Origin: Candidatus Eiseniibacteriota bacterium
GTDB lineage: Bacteria > Joyebacterota > Joyebacteria > Joyebacterales > Joyebacteraceae
Reading direction: 5' to 3'
Assembly (NCBI GenBank): GCA_030638405.1
Contig: DAOWER010000014.1
Coordinates: forward strand, 1-6,308
Length of the DNA: 6,308 bases
Position 1 is the stretch's first letter. Each line of letters starts with the position of its first letter. This document shows positions 5,559-6,308 of the stretch, in pieces. The notes under the pieces are model-generated. The model was not told the DNA's origin. It worked only from the letters and a program-made list of their open reading frames with translations, and did no database searches. The translations under genes and the position numbers were made by a program.

Positions 5559-6308
5559 CTAGAAGCCTCTCTCCTTGTACACCTCACGCTGGACGAGGTA
5601 CTTCATAATCTCGGCCGTCCCGCCGCCGATAGTCATTAGCCGCGCGTCACGGAAGAGCTGCTCTGTCTTGCAGTCCTTCGTGTAACCGATACCGCCCGTT
5701 ACCTGCAGGGCCTCGGTCGCTATCTCCTGAGCGGACACGCAGGCGAAGAGCTTCGCCGCAGCGCCCTGCCGCGTCGCCGAAATGCCCATGTCGATGCGCC
5801 GTGCGGCCTGAAGTGTCATCAGCCGCGCCGCGTCCAGCTTGACCGCCATGTCCGCGATCTTGAAGCTGACGCCCTCGAACGCTCTGATCTCCCTCCCGAA
5901 CTGCTCGCGCTCCGTCGAGTACTGGATGGCGTACTCGAAGGCCGCCCGGGCGTAGCCCACGGCGCCGGCGGCGAGCGAGGTGCGCTCGGTGTCCAGCTCG
6001 TCCATGAGGATGGTGAAACCCTTGTTCTCCTCGCCGAGCACGCTGGACGCGGGCACGCGCGCGTTGTCTATCTTGAGATGAGAGACCTTGAGCCCACGGA
6101 GGCCCATCAGGTCGTAGTCCTTGACCACGCTGAACGCGGGATTGTCGGTCTCGAAGATGAAGGCGCTCATGCCCTTCCGCGCCTTGACCGAAGGATCCGT
6201 CACGGCGAACAGGAGCATGTAGTCGGCGAGGCTTCCGTTCGTGATGAAACGCTTCTCGCCGTTGATGACAAACTCGTCGCCGTCGCGGACGGCGGTGGTC
6301 TTCATCCC
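5559..6308 (-). CDS. Acyl-CoA dehydrogenase, C-terminal part, catalytic Glu in the isovaleryl/long-chain position
   Basis: This flavoenzyme desaturates an acyl-CoA to the trans-2-enoyl-CoA and passes electrons to ETF. Only the last ~249 residues are in the window. The Met at 6305 is internal (GMKTTAVRDGDEFVING continues the usual 'GSD..G' segment), so the true start lies outside. Numbering from that Met: middle-domain strand KRFITNG (18-24), LMGLRG (66-71), YSTEREQFG (129-137), the flavin-binding QVTGGIGYTKD (201-211), and RDARLMTIGGGTAEIMK (219-235). The MCAD/SCAD catalytic Glu of the IYEGT motif is absent (IGGGT, Gly228). Instead Glu107 in LDTERTSLAAGAVG sits where isovaleryl-CoA and long-chain dehydrogenases carry theirs (human IVD Glu254; MCAD Thr255). 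It should therefore be active, and context favours a branched- or short-chain substrate, but specificity cannot be read. Its gene is 94 bp upstream of buk. Confidence 0.93.
   Translation of the reverse strand, partial: GMKTTAVRDGDEFVINGEKRFITNGSLADYMLLFAVTDPSVKARKGMSAFIFETDNPAFSVVKDYDLMGLRGLKVSHLKIDNARVPASSVLGEENKGFTILMDELDTERTSLAAGAVGYARAAFEYAIQYSTEREQFGREIRAFEGVSFKIADMAVKLDAARLMTLQAARRIDMGISATRQGAAAKLFACVSAQEIATEALQVTGGIGYTKDCKTEQLFRDARLMTIGGGTAEIMKYLVQREVYKERGF

Noticed and set aside
5465..5587. An upstream in-frame ATG at 5587 for butyrate kinase
   Set aside because: It would add 41 Arg/Ala-rich residues translated from the repeat-rich spacer and overlap the upstream gene; the ATG at 5464 has a ribosome-binding site and fits the family N-terminus.

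Overview
The window is a GC-rich (roughly 60-65% by eye), gene-dense stretch of bacterial chromosome. All seven protein genes lie on the minus strand, so transcription runs from high to low coordinates. In that order they are: an acyl-CoA dehydrogenase (cut by the right edge), butyrate kinase, an enoyl-CoA hydratase of the crotonase type, a leucine-dehydrogenase-family protein, a biotin-protein ligase, thymidine kinase, and a 3-hydroxyacyl-CoA dehydrogenase (cut by the left edge). I see no RNA genes, mobile elements, CRISPR arrays or convincing terminators.

Layout: 6308-5559 acyl-CoA dehydrogenase; 5558-5465 a GC-rich spacer with inverted repeats and alternating CG steps; 5464-4322 buk; 4325-3537 crotonase (ATGA overlap with buk); 3536-3457 an 80-bp spacer with a duplicated crotonase 3' end and two palindromes; 3456-2386 the leucine-dehydrogenase-like gene; 2389-1454 birA (GTGA overlap); 1461-841 tdk (8-nt overlap with birA); 840-723 a 118-bp spacer; 722-1 the 3-hydroxyacyl-CoA dehydrogenase. 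The overlaps and short gaps point to one or two polycistronic transcripts.

Together the genes look like a short-chain or branched-chain acyl-CoA module. Acyl-CoA dehydrogenase, enoyl-CoA hydratase and 3-hydroxyacyl-CoA dehydrogenase are three of the beta-oxidation steps (or, run backwards, butyrate synthesis). Butyrate kinase converts (iso)butyryl or isovaleryl phosphate to the acid and ATP. A leucine dehydrogenase next to buk recalls the Bacillus bkd operon (ptb-bcd-buk-lpdV-bkdAA-bkdAB-bkdB). No phosphotransbutyrylase or thiolase lies inside the window. Biotin ligase would serve a biotin-dependent carboxylase. Thymidine kinase has no obvious metabolic link.

The most notable point is that the leucine-dehydrogenase-like protein aligns without gaps to Bacillus leucine dehydrogenase across its N-terminal domain, yet has Ser in place of the catalytic Lys80 and Gly in place of the catalytic Asp115. 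It keeps the carboxylate-binding Lys68 and the NAD-binding fold. It is therefore either a pseudoenzyme or an enzyme with altered chemistry.

The organism cannot be named from this sequence. A high-GC, possibly uncultured bacterium with amino-acid or fatty-acid fermenting or oxidising capacity fits. A lineage of the Eisenbacteria/Krumholzibacteria/Latescibacteria kind is only a guess.
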